From contig JANTQA010000076.1 of the NCBI GenBank assembly GCA_027625915.1, positions 2,356,001 to 2,420,000 of the forward strand: a DNA stretch of 64,000 nucleotides, written 5' to 3'. The position numbers and the translations under genes are program-made. Under the pieces are notes generated by a model, which did not search any database, was not told the DNA's origin, and worked only from the letters and a program-made list of their open reading frames with translations. Origin of the DNA: Anaeramoeba flamelloides (Eukaryota > Metamonada > Anaeramoebidae). Position 1 is the first letter of the stretch, and every line of letters begins with the position of its first letter. Positions 1 to 12,400 of this stretch are shown one piece after another.

Positions 1-49
1 GAAACCAAAATATTTTCAAAATTTAAGATCTAATCCATATTGAATTAAA

Positions 50-256
50 CTATTTTTCATAAATTTTGACTCACTTTATAATGTTAATGGGAGTTGTTTT
101 GAGGGTTTATTCCAGTATTCTTAACAAAAAATATTTTCAAATTTTTGGATCAGAATCATTTTTTCTAATTTTTCAAATTTTAGTTTTGCTTTTTCAAATT
201 TTTTTTTTCTTTTGTTTTTCTTTTGTTTTTCTTTTTCTTTGTTTTTGAAAAATTTT

Positions 257-306
<50 letters not shown>

Positions 307-663
307 TCATGTGGAAAAAAAAAGATCTTCAAAAAAGACAAATAATCACTAAGAAAATTGAGAATGTAATGTCTTTGAAAATGGATTAAATTATTCATAA
401 AAAAATATTGTTGTTCAACTTTTTTTCAGTGAAAGTTCAGTAATAAAAAATGGGTAATGCTCATTTCAAAAATTGTGACTCACTTTTTTTTAGTTTTTGG
501 TTTTATTTTTTTTAATTTTTAATATATCAGGCTTTTATAGATTTAGAATGACTTAAAAGTGAATTACAAATCATATTTAGTTATTAATTGTTCTTGAATA
601 CTAAAGGATAAATTTTTTTTTTCAATTTATTATTTCAGGTGAGTCACAATTTTTGAAAAAGAG
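50..663 (+). repeat. Interspersed inverted-repeat element, family 1 copy A
   Basis: A non-coding element of about 610 bp whose two ends are imperfect inverted repeats of about 22 bp. The left end reads TATTTTTCATAAATTTTGAC followed by TCAC, and the right end is the reverse complement type (GTGAGTCACAATTTTTGAAA). The same motif occurs once more inside, near 465-485. A near-complete copy in opposite orientation lies at 62978-63541, and diverged plus-strand copies lie at about 32080-32690 and 55960-56340. No ORF of note is present; the body holds a 41-base T run. It looks like a non-autonomous DNA transposon (MITE); the superfamily is not determined. Confidence 0.65.
259..299. repeat. Poly-T homopolymer, 41 bases
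   Basis: An uninterrupted T run inside the family 1 element. The other copies of this element carry T/A-rich low-complexity sequence at the same place, so the run belongs to the element. Lysine- or phenylalanine-rich ORFs across it are artefacts. Confidence 0.9.
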
Positions 664-1930
664 TTTAGTTTTATTTATACAATGCTATTCTTAAAAGGTG
701 GGGATTATTCTGGTTTGTGTTGTTTTGTGGTAGGTTTATTACCTAAATAGGGTTAATATATTTAATATTTAATTACCATTTGTGTTTGATATCACTATTT
801 TCAAATGAAAACAATTAAATATAATTGCCAAGTTAAATAAGAAAGGATGAAATTCAATCCAAAAAATTTCCATTTTTAATTGGTTTCTGAGCATCTGTTA
901 AAGTCATTTTAAAAAAGTGATGAACAAAAAGGTTTTTAATAGATTTACTAAAAATGTATCGCTGGGCGTTTGTTGGCTATTTTAAAAGAACCTTTCAAAA
1001 ACTGTATGGTAACACTTTTTTAAAATGGCTATCTTGGCAAGGTTGCGCATTATTAAAGAAGGAAATTAATATTTTAAGCCTTTTTCTACGGAATTAAAAA
1101 ATTGAAATTTTACATGATTTATAAGAAAAACAGTTTGTTTGGGAAATCGGAAAAAAAAATTCTTTCGTTTGTTAATAAGGAAATGAAGGCCCGTAAATTA
1201 AACTTGATACTATTTTCACGAATATTTTTGTATTTCAAAGTAGTGGGCAAAAGTTTTAATATTCAACACCTCAAATTTTCAATTAGGGTTTTTTCCAGTT
1301 TGATTATATGGTAGCACAATTTGCTAATCCTTTTTTTAAAAAAATTTTATTAAATACTAGAGATCTCAAATTGCAGAGTTTTTTTTTGATGAAATTCAAT
1401 TTTGGAATTCATCATTTTTTTTCAAATTCCTTAACAAGTTAGAGGTAAAGAAAATGAAGATCAACAAAAGAGCCAAGAAATTGGATTGTTTGAAAATTCA
1501 TTTTGCTGGATTGAGGACAAATTCAGGAAATCCTTTTTGCTAATCTAATATTTTGGAAAATTTAAAACTGGAAAATGGAAGATCAAAATTCAAATCAAAC
1601 AAGTTTTCAATTTGGAAAATTTTTACTTTTTTTTTATTTACAAAATTGTGATGCCCTACAATTTCTATAAAAAAACTTCATTTTTCACATTTTTTACATA
1701 TCATTGTTTTCCCAAACTTTTAACCATTATATCAGTCAAAAATATTCGAGTTCTGAGCATAAAATCCGTGTTTCAAATTAAGTCGGTTCTTTTTTTTTTC
1801 TTATTCGAATATATTATTTAATCTAGTAGTCAATGGTAAACCTAATGCTAAATAAATTTTACAAGGTTCCCGTTCGAAAAAAAAAATTAAACAAATAAAA
1901 AAAGTTCAACTCGGTTTTTAATTGGGAACC
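664..1930. other. No gene recognised
   Basis: AT-rich sequence. It is downstream of the visible RasGAP exons and may be intron of that minus-strand gene, but I could not identify a further GAP exon here. Confidence 0.5.
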
Positions 1931-2293
1931 TTAATAGAATCACAGAAATCACGGAAATCACAGAAACCTGAAAACAAAAAGCAAATTCAATTAAAAGAAG
2001 AAACCAACTAACTTGAAAGAATAAATAATTGTATTATTTTCAATCACCACAACTAAAAACAATTTAAATCTCCTTGATTATCGAAACTGTTAGAGTGCTT
2101 TTGGAGATCTCTCAAATAGTCAATTTTTTCAACAAATTTTTAATGATTGATCAATCAAAGAAAAACACCAGACCAAAAGGCAGTATGAGAAAAACTGTTA
2201 TTGTGTTGAATCCTCCATTTTGTCTTTAATTATTTTTTTTTCTTTTAAAAATTGATCTTTCTTTTCATTTTAAGGTTTATGTGATTCTATTAA
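1931..2293. repeat. Short inverted-repeat element (TTAATAGAATCACA ends)
   Basis: Left end TTAATAGAATCACA at 1931-1944 and its exact reverse complement TGTGATTCTATTAA at 2280-2293 delimit about 360 bp of non-coding DNA. Just inside the left end is a tandem of CAGAAATCA/CGGAAATCA units that recurs at about 44766-44805 inside another inverted-repeat element. It is probably a MITE; only one complete copy is visible in the window. Confidence 0.5.
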
Positions 2294-2339
2294 TGTTTCA
2301 CAATTAAAAATCAGGTTTCACTTTTTTTCCCTGTTTCAC

Positions 2340-2700
2340 TTTTTTTCCCAAATGGTAAACTTATTGATGGTTTTGTGAAAATTTTAAATTATGAATTGGA
2401 TTTGTTTCAAATTTTTCATAATTTTCCCAATTTTTATAAATCCTTTTGTGTATATTTAATTGTCAAAATGTTTCTCTATTTTTTTGTGGAGAAAAATTTT
2501 ACATTTGATCCAGAATTTTTAGAATTTCTTTAGTAATAGCAGAACTTTAAGAAATTAATGTCATATTTACTTATTGTTTGTAGTCGGTTTCTTTGATCGT
2601 TGGAAATGAAAGTTTTCTATAAAAAAGAAACACACACTTTTGATTTGAAACTTATATTTGCCAAGTCTGAACGGGGTTATTTTAACAGCTTTATTGCTAT
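2340..2700 (+). repeat. Interspersed repeat, family 3 copy C
   Basis: Aligns by eye with 43170-43700 (same strand) and with the reverse complement of 59185-59700. Shared landmarks are a 'tagaatttctt..aatag.agaactttaaga' block, a 'ggtttctttgat' block and an end rich in 'ttattttgaca/ttattttaaca'. It is non-coding and more decayed than the other two copies. Confidence 0.5.
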
Positions 2701-2889
2701 TTTTTTTGTAAATTTTATATTTCAATAATTCCATTTATTTTAAATTACAGTTTGTGTTTCTCTTGTAAAATGGTTATATGTACAATTGATCAGGCGAATG
2801 TATGGGTAAATAAGTGGGTGTGTGTGTGAATAAGTAAATTTTACACCTTAAATTAAATAAAAATAATTAAACAACAAAAAAATAATTAC

Positions 2890-3971
2890 CAAATCTAGTG
2901 AAGGATCTTGAACGACTTTTAAAATAGGTGTTTTTAAGGCCGATAAAATGTATCTATAAGTGTGTGTGGTTTTGGTATAGGCCGACAAGATATTTGCCAT
3001 TGCCCGATTATGAGATAAAAGATTTTTTGATTTAATGTTCAATTGGAATTCTTTTTCCAATGAATCAATTAGGAATTGTAAAAACTTGTTTTCTTCTAAT
3101 TGGTTGGACAGGTTGCCAAAAAGAGCAAATACAGCAGAATATGTGAGCACCCCCATTTCGTTTTGTGACAGCAAACTATTTGTGGCTGAAATCGCGTCAA
3201 TTAAAAAGTCGGTGTTTTGTGTTAAATGGGAAACAAAGCTTCGGTATTGCAATTTTTCTGTCGTCTTAACTGTCGAATCAAAGGTCTTATAAATTTTCAC
3301 CTTCCACTGATCAAAGTTGCCCCCAAAAAGTAATGTGTCTTCTATTTTTTTTAAATTTAATGTTGACATTAATTTGTTCATATTCATTGACTCCACAATG
3401 CTTGTTTGTAAATTGTTATTCAAAGTTTCCATATGATTTTTAATTGTTTCCAAGGATTGGTTTTCTTTGCAATTTATAGAAAAACGTAAAAGAAAAAAAC
3501 ATTTCAAAGTGGCTTGCTGGTTAGTAGATTGTTGTAGGGTTTGTCTTTTTTTGAAAAAAAAATCCGTTTATGTGTTTATTAAAGGATGGGAGAAATTAGC
3601 AATCGAATTTCTCTTGTTTAGCCGTTAGGCTTTTTTTTTAAAGTTTTTGTTTTTGAAAAGGCAATGATGATCGCTTTGCAAAACAAAATCTATTTACAGA
3701 AAGCACTTTTCTTATTTTTGGATTTCAAATTACAAAAGATCAAAAGGGCTTCAAGTTGTTTTTCTCATTAACAAATGGTTGTACAAAAAAAGAATTCTTT
3801 TGAAAAACTTTTACCAGCCTCAATTGCTAATTTTTCCTTTTGAAGCAATTTTTGTAATTCAAGAAGTTTGTGTAGGTTCAATTTTGGAGAGGTGTGGGAG
3901 TTTTCTTTGTCTAGATTTAGTTTGTTGGTCCTTATTCTTTTTTTTTCTTGTGGTTTTGTTATTTTTGACAT
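2890..3971 (-). CDS. RasGAP-domain protein, N-terminal part (gene continues out of view)
   Basis: Two exons are deduced: 3971-3815 (ATG at 3971) and 3464-2890, joined through a GTAAAA donor and an AAAG acceptor in matching phase (a split Glu codon). The 244 visible residues start with a basic segment, then a likely coiled coil (about residues 30-75), then a helical region that from about residue 160 reads like the start of a RasGAP domain: an 'FLIDSLEKEF' stretch, 'LLSHNRAMANIL' (compare the family's L-R-x-N-S-x-A-T-K), then 'YILSALKTPILKVV' and 'SLDL', after which the family has an E-I-D-P motif. A GTAATT donor follows at phase 0. The arginine finger and the FLRF-type motif would lie in later exons, which I did not find in 1-2889, so the gene probably runs past the window edge. 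RasGAPs accelerate GTP hydrolysis by Ras-type GTPases at membranes. The gene is divergent from OST1. Confidence 0.7.
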
Positions 3972-4234
3972 CTTGGTTGTGCTCTGTTACCCAAGTAATT
4001 TAATAAAAAAATGAAAAACAAATTTGAACAATTGTTTTTTAAATACAATAGTTTTCACATTGTTTTTCAAAAGTTCTGAATTAAAATTGTATTTTTAACC
4101 TTTTTTACAAACAAGTTTCCATTTTGGCAACCAAATTCAAGAGAGTTATTACTTAAAATTCACAATTCAAAAAAATAATGGATTATTTTTTATTTTTTCT
4201 CTTTTTAATTAATCTTTTAAATTCTATTCTCAAA
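3972..4234. promoter_or_regulatory. Divergent intergenic region between RasGAP gene and OST1
   Basis: Only about 260 bp separate the two start codons, so both promoters should lie here. The sequence is AT-rich; I see no defined binding motif, and the assignment rests on position only. Confidence 0.4.
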
Positions 4235-4894
4235 ATGCGTGTTCAACAACTTGTCTTAATTTTTATTGTTGTTCTCGCTATTCAAGTGTTTAGTGACTCT
4301 TCAATTGATGATGTTCAAGTTCGTCAAGATTTGTTGAATGTCAAGCATCAAACAAGTTTTGTTAATGATAAAGTTACAAAAGAAATTGATCTTTCAGCAT
4401 TGGTCCCAACCCAAAGAATCGAAATCAAAACTACATACAAGAAAAAAGGTGAACCATCAAGCTACTTTGTTACTTTCCAAAAAGAGATGAGTGATAAAAT
4501 TGCCTTTATTAAAGCATCAACGATTGATGGATCTACATTAAAAATTGAAAAAGACTACAAGCAGTCAATCAAGTAATCCCAATCTGAATTTTATCTTTTT
4601 AACCTGATCCAAATTCTTTTTCTTTTTCTTTTTCTTTTTCTTCTACTTTTCTTCTTCTTTCTTTCTTTATAACATAAATTCTTATTCTACTCTTTCTTTT
4701 TGTTTTTCTTTCTTTTTTTTTTTTTTTTTTTAGTCGTTTCTTTCTTGAATGAGAGTGAATGAAAATACTATAAAAAAAAAAACACAAATTAATTTCACTT
4801 TTTTGTTTTATTTTCAATTCCACAACCAATTTTTCTCATGAAAAAAAATTCTTATAATCTTTTTTACTTTTTTTCTTTTTTCTTTTACTTTTTC

Positions 4895-4925
<31 letters not shown>

Positions 4926-6128
4926 TCAAACCAAAACAAACAAAAAAAAAAAAAAAAACACTTATTCTAAATTAATATAACCCTTCTCTAACCAAAACCA
5001 CCAACAAAAACAAACAACAACTTCAAACTAATTAGTGGATATTCGGTTTATTCGATCAATTTCCCAAAGGAAGAATCAACAAAGAAATTCCATTTCATTG
5101 TTGAATTGGATTTAATAAATTCCCAAATGCCGTCCCCCAAAACTGTCACTCAAAAAGAAGATTTATTTCTTGTTTACACCGACAATGTCTTTTTTTATAC
5201 TCCCTACCCAACCAAGACACAAAAAACGGAAATCTCATTCCCATCAAATTTTGTCAAATCACACACAAAGTTGACACCAACAGAATTAAAAGGAAAAAAA
5301 TTAGTCTGTGGTCCATATAAAAAAATCAATGGCTTTTCTCATGCGGATCTCAAGGTACATTTCCAAAATAACCAGCCACTTCCCAGAATTAAATCCTTAA
5401 CGAAAACATTGACTGTGTCGCATTTTGGAAATTTATTTGTTGACGAATATTATGTCATCTCAAACGAGCAAGCAAAATTAGTCGGTGAATTCTCAAGATT
5501 AGATTACTCTCGTAATAGACAGCTTTCGGGCAGAGGATCTTTTCAAGACGTTGCTCTTCATCTTCATGAAAAGGCTTATGGATTTGAATATTTTGATATC
5601 ATTGGTAACATTTCAACTTCTCAATATACAAAGACGAACGACCAAAAAGTTATTAATTTAAAGACAAGGTTCCCAATTTTTGGCGAATGGAAAACAGATT
5701 TCCACTTTACTTATAACATCCCTTTGAAACACGCCTTATCAAAATCAAAAAAAACCGGGTTATATCGTTTAACTTTCCCATTTGGATCTTCCATTAATGC
5801 ACCAATTGAAGATTTTGAAATGAAAATTATACTTCCCGAAGGAACATCAAAAATAAAAGCAGAAACCCCATTTGGTGTCGATTCACAAAGTTTCCAAGTC
5901 TATAATGAATTTTTAGACACAACCGGTAGACCAGTTCTGGTTCTTGAAAAAAATTTATTAGTGCCAAGCCATAATCAAAATGTTGAGATTTTTTATGATC
6001 TTTCTTTTGTAGATATGTGGAGAAAACCAATTTTATTAGTTACAATATTTTTCGTAGTATTTTGTTTGATAATATTAATATCAAGAATTAATCTTAGTCT
6101 TTATAAATCAAAAAAAAAACAAGATTAA
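4235..6128 (+). CDS. OST1: Oligosaccharyltransferase subunit OST1 / ribophorin I
   Basis: Two exons, 4235-4572 and 5036-6128, are joined at GTAATC..TTAG with a split Asn codon, giving 476 residues (yeast Ost1 is of similar size; mammalian ribophorin I is longer). The protein is a non-catalytic subunit of the ER oligosaccharyltransferase that N-glycosylates nascent chains. Residues 1-20 (MRVQQLVLIFIVVLAIQVFS) form a signal peptide; an in-frame ATG at 4178 exists, but starting at 4235 puts the hydrophobic core at the N-terminus. The lumenal part has the family hallmarks 'NFPKEES', 'TFPYPTKT'-like 'YTPYPTKTQKTEISFPSNF', 'RFPIFGEWKTDFHFTYNIPL' and 'FEMKIILPEGTSKIK'. One transmembrane helix lies near residues 443-464, and the tail ends K-K-Q-D, a di-lysine (KKXX) ER-retrieval signal. 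The intron of about 460 bp holds long T runs. Function is firm; the exact start is a little less certain. Confidence 0.93.
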
Positions 6129-6639
6129 ATAAATTTTTGAATTATTAAAAAAAAAAAAAAAAATTTATTTCCTCAAAGGTATTTCAATTTCTTTTTGAAT
6201 TTCTACTTTTGTAAAATATTTATGATTTTTCTATTTGGATTGATTTATGAATTTTCTATTTGATTTGATTCTTTATGGCTTATATTAATCTCAATGTTTC
6301 TCGATATTTTTTTTTTTTTTTTTTTATTTTTATTTTATTTTTATGATTAAATATAATCTTTTATTTGATTCTCTTTATTACTTTTCATTCTTTTTTTTTA
6401 AAAAATTATTATATACTTTTTGGTTTGACCGAAGCCAAAATTTAAATTTTGATAAAAAAAAAATAAACACCAAAACAAATAACTAAATTTTAATAATAAA
6501 TATTTTTGAAAAAAAAAACAAGTTTATTTAATTCAAAAATTCATAAAAATTCGATAAGATAGAAAATATATTTTAATTTTCTTTCAAGATTGTTATTCTA
6601 ATTATCTCTATTGATCGGATGGTATCAAACTAATTGTAT
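6129..6639. other. Intergenic, nothing recognised
   Basis: AT-rich sequence with a T run at about 6308-6325. It is the 3' flank of OST1; no specific poly(A) signal can be singled out. Confidence 0.5.
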
Positions 6640-7260
6640 TTTTTCTCTTTAAGAATAAAAAATTATTATTATAATTTGAACAAAAATTATTGTATATAGT
6701 TGTGAAAAAAATACCGGATATAAAAATAATCCCCTGACAAGATTTGTAATTGTAATTATTCTTAAAATTGTTGTGTAATTGCAAATATTTTCAATCAAAT
6801 CCTTTTTATAAATGAACCAAATTTTTTATGATCCGAGTAATAAACCCACCTAAAGTTCATTAAAGTAGGGTATCTATAGAATACTCATTTAATGGTTTGA
6901 TAACCATAAAGTAGATCTAACTTTTTTTGAAAAACAATCTAGAATTTTATAGAGGTTTGCTATGAGTTTAGAAAATGATAGTTTTTATTCTTGTTTTTTG
7001 AAAAATTGATTGGTGTTTTGAACAAGTGATATTTCATTGAACATCATTCTATTAAGTGAGTTAGTGATAATTTAAAAGTTTGTTTCTTATATAAAAATGA
7101 TTTGATTATAAATATAAGAAATTCTACAACAATTTTTCGAATAATCACTATTATAAAATCTTGTATTGTATTATTTTCAACCCTGGTATTTTTTTCACTA
7201 CAATAAATTGATATATTATTGCTTAATATCAATATAGTTCAATTTTTTGAAGCGGTTAAA
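6640..7260. repeat. Element with long (about 200 bp) terminal inverted repeats
   Basis: The left arm (about 6640-6850) and right arm (about 7035-7260) are imperfect reverse complements. Landmarks are 'gtgaaaaaaatacc' in the left arm against 'ggtatttttttcac' in the right, then 'aaaattgttgt' against 'acaacaattttt', and 'tcaatcaaatcctttttata' against the 'aaaaatgatttgatta' side. Arms look roughly 70-75% alike. There is no coding content, so this is an old foldback- or MITE-type element. A small ORF on the minus strand at 7232-7044 lies in the right arm and is not a gene. Confidence 0.55.
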
Positions 7261-7890
7261 CAGCAATAATAGTAAAAATGATATGAAAAAATGGGAGAAA
7301 AATTTGAAAAATTTTTATTTTCTAGTTTCTGATATTTCTGCAATTACTATGATTTCTCAGCTATGTTAAAGAAATAATTTTATAAGATTACTTTGATGTA
7401 TTTTTTATTCTTTTTGAATTGAGAGAATTTATCAATTTAAAAAAGTGGAATTCATTTTTTTTTTTCAACTTTTTTGCAAAAAATAGTTAAATTTTTATTA
7501 TTTTCATTTGGAGAATTGTTTGAGATATTTTCAATATTTCAAAAAATCCAACATTTGATTATAATAAAATATGTACTTTATAAAATAAAAGTGACACCAA
7601 ACAGTTTAAAGCTTTACAGTCAGGTATTTTGAGATATATATATTAAGACTTATAATTACTTACTTTTTAAAAATAAGATCATTGATCAATTTAATATTTA
7701 ATTTGTATAGCTATTAAATAGTAAAATGTTATTTTTTTTTAATTTAAAAACAGATTTTGATCTAAAATTTTTCCAGAATCCATAAATTATAATGAAAATC
7801 AATTGATATTTTTAATTTTTTTGGGCTTAAATTTTTTATTTTGAAAAAACCTAAATAGTACTATATATCTATAAATATATAATTTGTTTT
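7261..7890. other. Intergenic, nothing recognised
   Basis: AT-rich DNA with no ORF or repeat match that I can support. Confidence 0.5.
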
Positions 7891-7894
7891 TTGT

Positions 7895-8410
7895 AGATAT
7901 GAAGAGAAATTTTACCAAATATCAATTATTTTTGATAATTGGTTATTGAAGAACAAATAAGAAATACATAATATAATTTGTATTCGAGAATAGTTTATAT
8001 ACGTATGTTGAAAGAAAACTAATTAATCACTATAATTTCTGAAAAATTGAAAAACCTAAAATTCTTTCCCCATTGAGAATAAAAACAATTTTCATTCAAA
8101 TTTTCAATTGAAGATCAAAAGAAAATTCCAATAAAAATTAAAATGATTTTTCGAAAATCATTTAACTGTTTCAAATATCTATAGAATAGCACCTTCTTAC
8201 TACCATGGCTGGTAAATGGGTACAATAAAGAAAAAAAAAATTAATAATTAGGAATCTAGGGAAAAAAAAAAGTTTTTTAAGATTGTTTTCAGAATAGTTA
8301 ATTTCCCTTTATCTATCGTATTGTTTCTATTCAAAGTATTTAAATGTGTGTAATTCATTGATTATAACTTGGCCTATTTGACTGGAAAATTGTTTAATTT
8401 TAAAAAATAA
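7895..8410 (+). repeat. Interspersed repeat, family 2 copy 1
   Basis: A non-coding repeat sharing ordered blocks with copies at 11425-11965, 40045-40760, 59860-60370 and 63690-63890: an 'attattttt.ataat' block, 'aacaaataagaaa', 'ttcaattgaagatcaaaagaaaatt', an A-rich middle, and 'gactggaaaattgtttaat' at the end. All copies have the same orientation. I cannot see terminal repeats. Confidence 0.55.
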
Positions 8411-9455
8411 ATAAAAAATGTTTTTAAACTGAAAGTGGTATATATAAATTTTTCATTTAATTAAAAATAACTATTTTCAAGAAATTAATAAATGAAAATA
8501 ATTACATTTTTTAATAAGTTGCAAAATAAATTTAAATTTAAAAAAGAAATCATATAAGTCTGCAAATTACTTTTGGGTAAATATATATAAAACTATTAGA
8601 TGATCCTTAAAATAAATCAAAAGAAGAAAACAAAGTATATAGAAGAGAGTTGGTGTTGGCAATAAATGTGTAATGATGATAGTTGATGATATTAAAACCG
8701 ATCTTAATTGGAGAGATCTAATGAAAAAATATCTTAAAGATTTTTAAATGTCCTCATTATTATTAACAATAGACTTGAGAAAGATAATGTGTTTTTTCAT
8801 TAATTTCTTTGGTTATATTTGCTTTCTTTTTTTTACTTGAATTTGTTTTTATAGATTCTTTCCAATCCTTTCTATATCTATCATATTTCTTACATCCCTC
8901 ATAAAAAGTGATCAAAATTTTCTACAAGATTTTTAGGGATTTTTGATTTTAAAAAACTATGACAAAATTAAATTTATTTTGAAAAAAAGAGAATATCTAT
9001 TTAGCTCCATTAGTCAAAGATCGGAATTTCAGGAATGATACCTGAAGATTTCTGATTGAGATGTCTTTGCTGTTTAAATCAATTTTGTGAAGACTGTTTT
9101 AGAATTCTTTTAAAATAATATGAAGTTTTCCAGCCTTTATTTGAATTTAGAGAATTTTTTGAAATATAATTTTTAAGAAATTATGTATGAAATCTTGGAT
9201 ATCTGTTTTTTAATTTCTTCAAAACCTTGTAGATCAAAAAACTAATCTCTTTTTAACTGGAAAATGGTTTGTAATGATTTTAAAAAAAAAGAAGAAGATC
9301 AAGTAATAAAAAGAATCAAATATAAGATTAAATTTTATTAAAAAAAAAAAAATAAACGAAAAATAGAAAAAAAAAAGATAAAGTAATTTTATTAAAACAT
9401 TAAATTAATTTATTTAGTTTATTCAATAGAATAATAATAATGATATGCAATTTTC
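8411..9455. other. Intergenic, nothing recognised
   Basis: The 3' flank of the RapGAP gene; AT-rich, with no supported ORF. Confidence 0.5.
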
Positions 9456-12400
9456 TTATTTAATATATCTATTAACAATTTTTTTCAGAACGGCCTCCCT
9501 AAATCGTAAATATCTTTCTATAAATTGTCCTGTTTTTTGAGCAACTCTTTCTCCTTGGCAAACTATTAATTATATAATCATTTAAAAATTTATGATTTTC
9601 AAACAAAATAGAGGTTTAATTGGAATTTTATAATTTAGGATTCAATCTTCTGAATTTTCAAAAAGTATTTAAAATATTAAAACAAAAAAATAAAGTAAAA
9701 ATATTAACCTTTTGTTAAGATAAAATCACGTATTTGGTCTTGATTAAAAATTGGTGGATTGGGTAATCGTGGTTCATATTTTGGTACATTTGTCTTTGTT
9801 AGAACTTCAACACTATTTAGTATATTAAAAAAAAAAAATTAATAATTTAAAATATGTTTAGAAATATTGAAAATTAATTTAAAAATGTTGAAAAATATTA
9901 AAAATTAATTTTGTGAATTGGTTATTTCTGATTTATTTTTAAAATTAATATTCAATTTATTTATGATGAAAAAGGTTCATTATAAAAAAAAAATAATAAT
10001 AAGAGGAAAGAATAGATATAATAAAAAAAACTTTTAAAATATCCTATCAAAATGGATAAATATAAACTGTCTGTTGCCCGAAGTTTTTTTTGTTTTATAA
10101 TAATTGAGTGAAATCTATGATTTTACTCAACCCTTTTGAATTAAAAAAAAAAACGCAGTCAGCTTTTTCAGGATTCTAAAGAATTGTGTAAAATCTCAGA
10201 TTTTTCTTAATTCTTTTGAATTCTGGAAAAGATAGACACTTGATGGCACTTTGAGTTAATTTTTTTCGAATAAAAAGAAAATTTTTGAAATTTTCTTTTC
10301 ATTTCTACTTCTAAAAAAAAACTCTATTCAGCTTTTTTTTACTTTTTGAAATTAGAAAAAACCGTTGCTGGTGTTTTCAGTGTTTTTCTGTTTTTTTGTG
10401 AAGTGTTCTAGGTTTTTTTGAGTTTTCTATTTATTTGGAAAATCAATTGATTTTCGTTAGGTTTTTTTTACTTTAGAAATAAACAGAAAATTTTAATAAA
10501 TTTTCGGTTTATTTCTAAAGTAAAAAAAACCTAGAACACTTCACAATTAAAATAGAAAACTCAAAAAAACCTAACGAAAATCAATAGATTTTCAAAATAA
10601 AATAGAAAACCTCAAAAAAAACTAGAACACTTTACAAATAAAATAGAAAGCCTCGAGAAAACTCGACACTCGGCAGCTCTCTTTCTCAAAGGAGAGAGTT
10701 TTTTAACATGTTAATTTTTTTTTATAAAAATGAAAAATAATTTACAAACTCTACTTTATCATATTTGTTCAATTTCTTTGATTACTTTTTATATTATGTT
10801 CCTTCTCTAGACCATAAGTAAATCTTGACCAAGTTTGATATACGATTCTTCAAAGATTAGTACCATATTGAGAAGATTCAAATGAGAATAAAATTAGTAT
10901 TAAATAATATTTTTACAAATGTTGATTGTTATTATTTAAAATAAAAAAATATTTTTGCGAATATTACACAAGTAGAAACATGATGTCTCTATTTTTAGAG
11001 TTTTTTTGATAAAAATTAAGATAATCATTTCAGGATTAAATTAATATAGCAGCCATTTTGACATTTTAAATTTATTTTTTTTTTTCAATTTAACAGTATA
11101 AAATAATTAGAATTTTTGTTTTTTGGTTTTATTTTTTCAAAAATATTTTAAAATTAAAAATAAAGAATTGATCAAATCTGTTCATGAATTTATTAACAAG
11201 AATATTATTTTGATTAAATTTATAATTTATTTTATAAATAAATGAAATGTAAAAGTCAACTGAATTTTTTTGTAAAAAATCTAGACCCCTTGTTGTGTGT
11301 TTTCATTTCTGGATTTAAAAAAGTAGAGTGATTAAGTTTTTAAAAATTTATCTTATTTTTGTTTTTATTTCTTAATTAATTAAAAATATTAACTAAGGGT
11401 TTCGTCTCGTTATAAGCTTTGTTTTTGTCAAAAGGTAATTAAATTTTTTTCAAAAATTTAATTATTTTTTATAATTTGATCTTTGATGAATAAATAATAA
11501 ATAAGTAGAATAATACACATTAGAGATTAGATGATCTCCGAATCAAGTAAATTAACTAAATATTTTCTTAAAAATTGAAAAACTAAAATTCTTCAAGATA
11601 AAACATAGAAAAAAACAACAAGTTCATTTTGGTTATTCAATTGAAGATCCAAAGAAAATTATAATAGAAGACAATATGATTTTTTCAAAATCATTTTCAC
11701 TGTTTCAATAACATTCGAATAACATGTTTTTACCAAGTTACGATAGATCTTGCAATAAAAAAAAAATTATCAAAGAATTAGGTATAAAAAGAAAAAAAAA
11801 AAAAAAGTAAAATGTGAAAAAATGATTTCAATTTTGAAATTTCCAAAATTAATTTTTTTCTTCTAATATCGATTCAAACCCTTTAAACACATTTATTTTT
11901 TCTCATTTCAAATAGGCACCTTTGACTGGAAAATAGTTTTTCTTGCTAAAAAAACAATATATATAAAGACAATTGACTCGAATTGTTTATTTATAAATGA
12001 AAATTGCCTTGATCTACGATTTATACGAAAAGAATTTGAAATAATGATTCATTTTTTTGTTTGCTAATTATAAATAAAGTTATTTTTAAAATTGTTTCCG
12101 GTTTCTTTCTTTCATAATGGTATGAGCAGATAAGATTGAAATAACCAAAATTTATTATAAAAATATATATATATATATATAAAAAAAAGGGGAAGTAATT
12201 CAATAAAAACAAAAAATATGATTACCGATATTTCGTTTCTTCATTAATAATTATTGGTTTTACTGCAATTAAAATATGATTTTGTTTACTTTTTAAAGAT
12301 TCTGGATCGTATTTTTGATCACCATCAATAAAAATTATAACAACTACATCATTACCGATATGTTTTTTTTTAACTATCTGTTGTGGATCTTTTTCAGAAT

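Noticed and set aside
180-398. Lys-rich ORF on the minus strand across the long T run
   Set aside because: It is a translation of a homopolymer inside a family 1 repeat.
1150-1265. Minus-strand stretch that I tested as a third RasGAP exon ('LLPTTLKYKNIREN')
   Set aside because: No proper splice donor, and the match to RasGAP motifs was too weak.
1449-1551. Short coding-like stretch on the plus strand ('GKENEDQQKSQEIGLFENSF')
   Set aside because: No domain, no partner exon and a stop soon after; on the strand opposite the RasGAP gene's probable intron.
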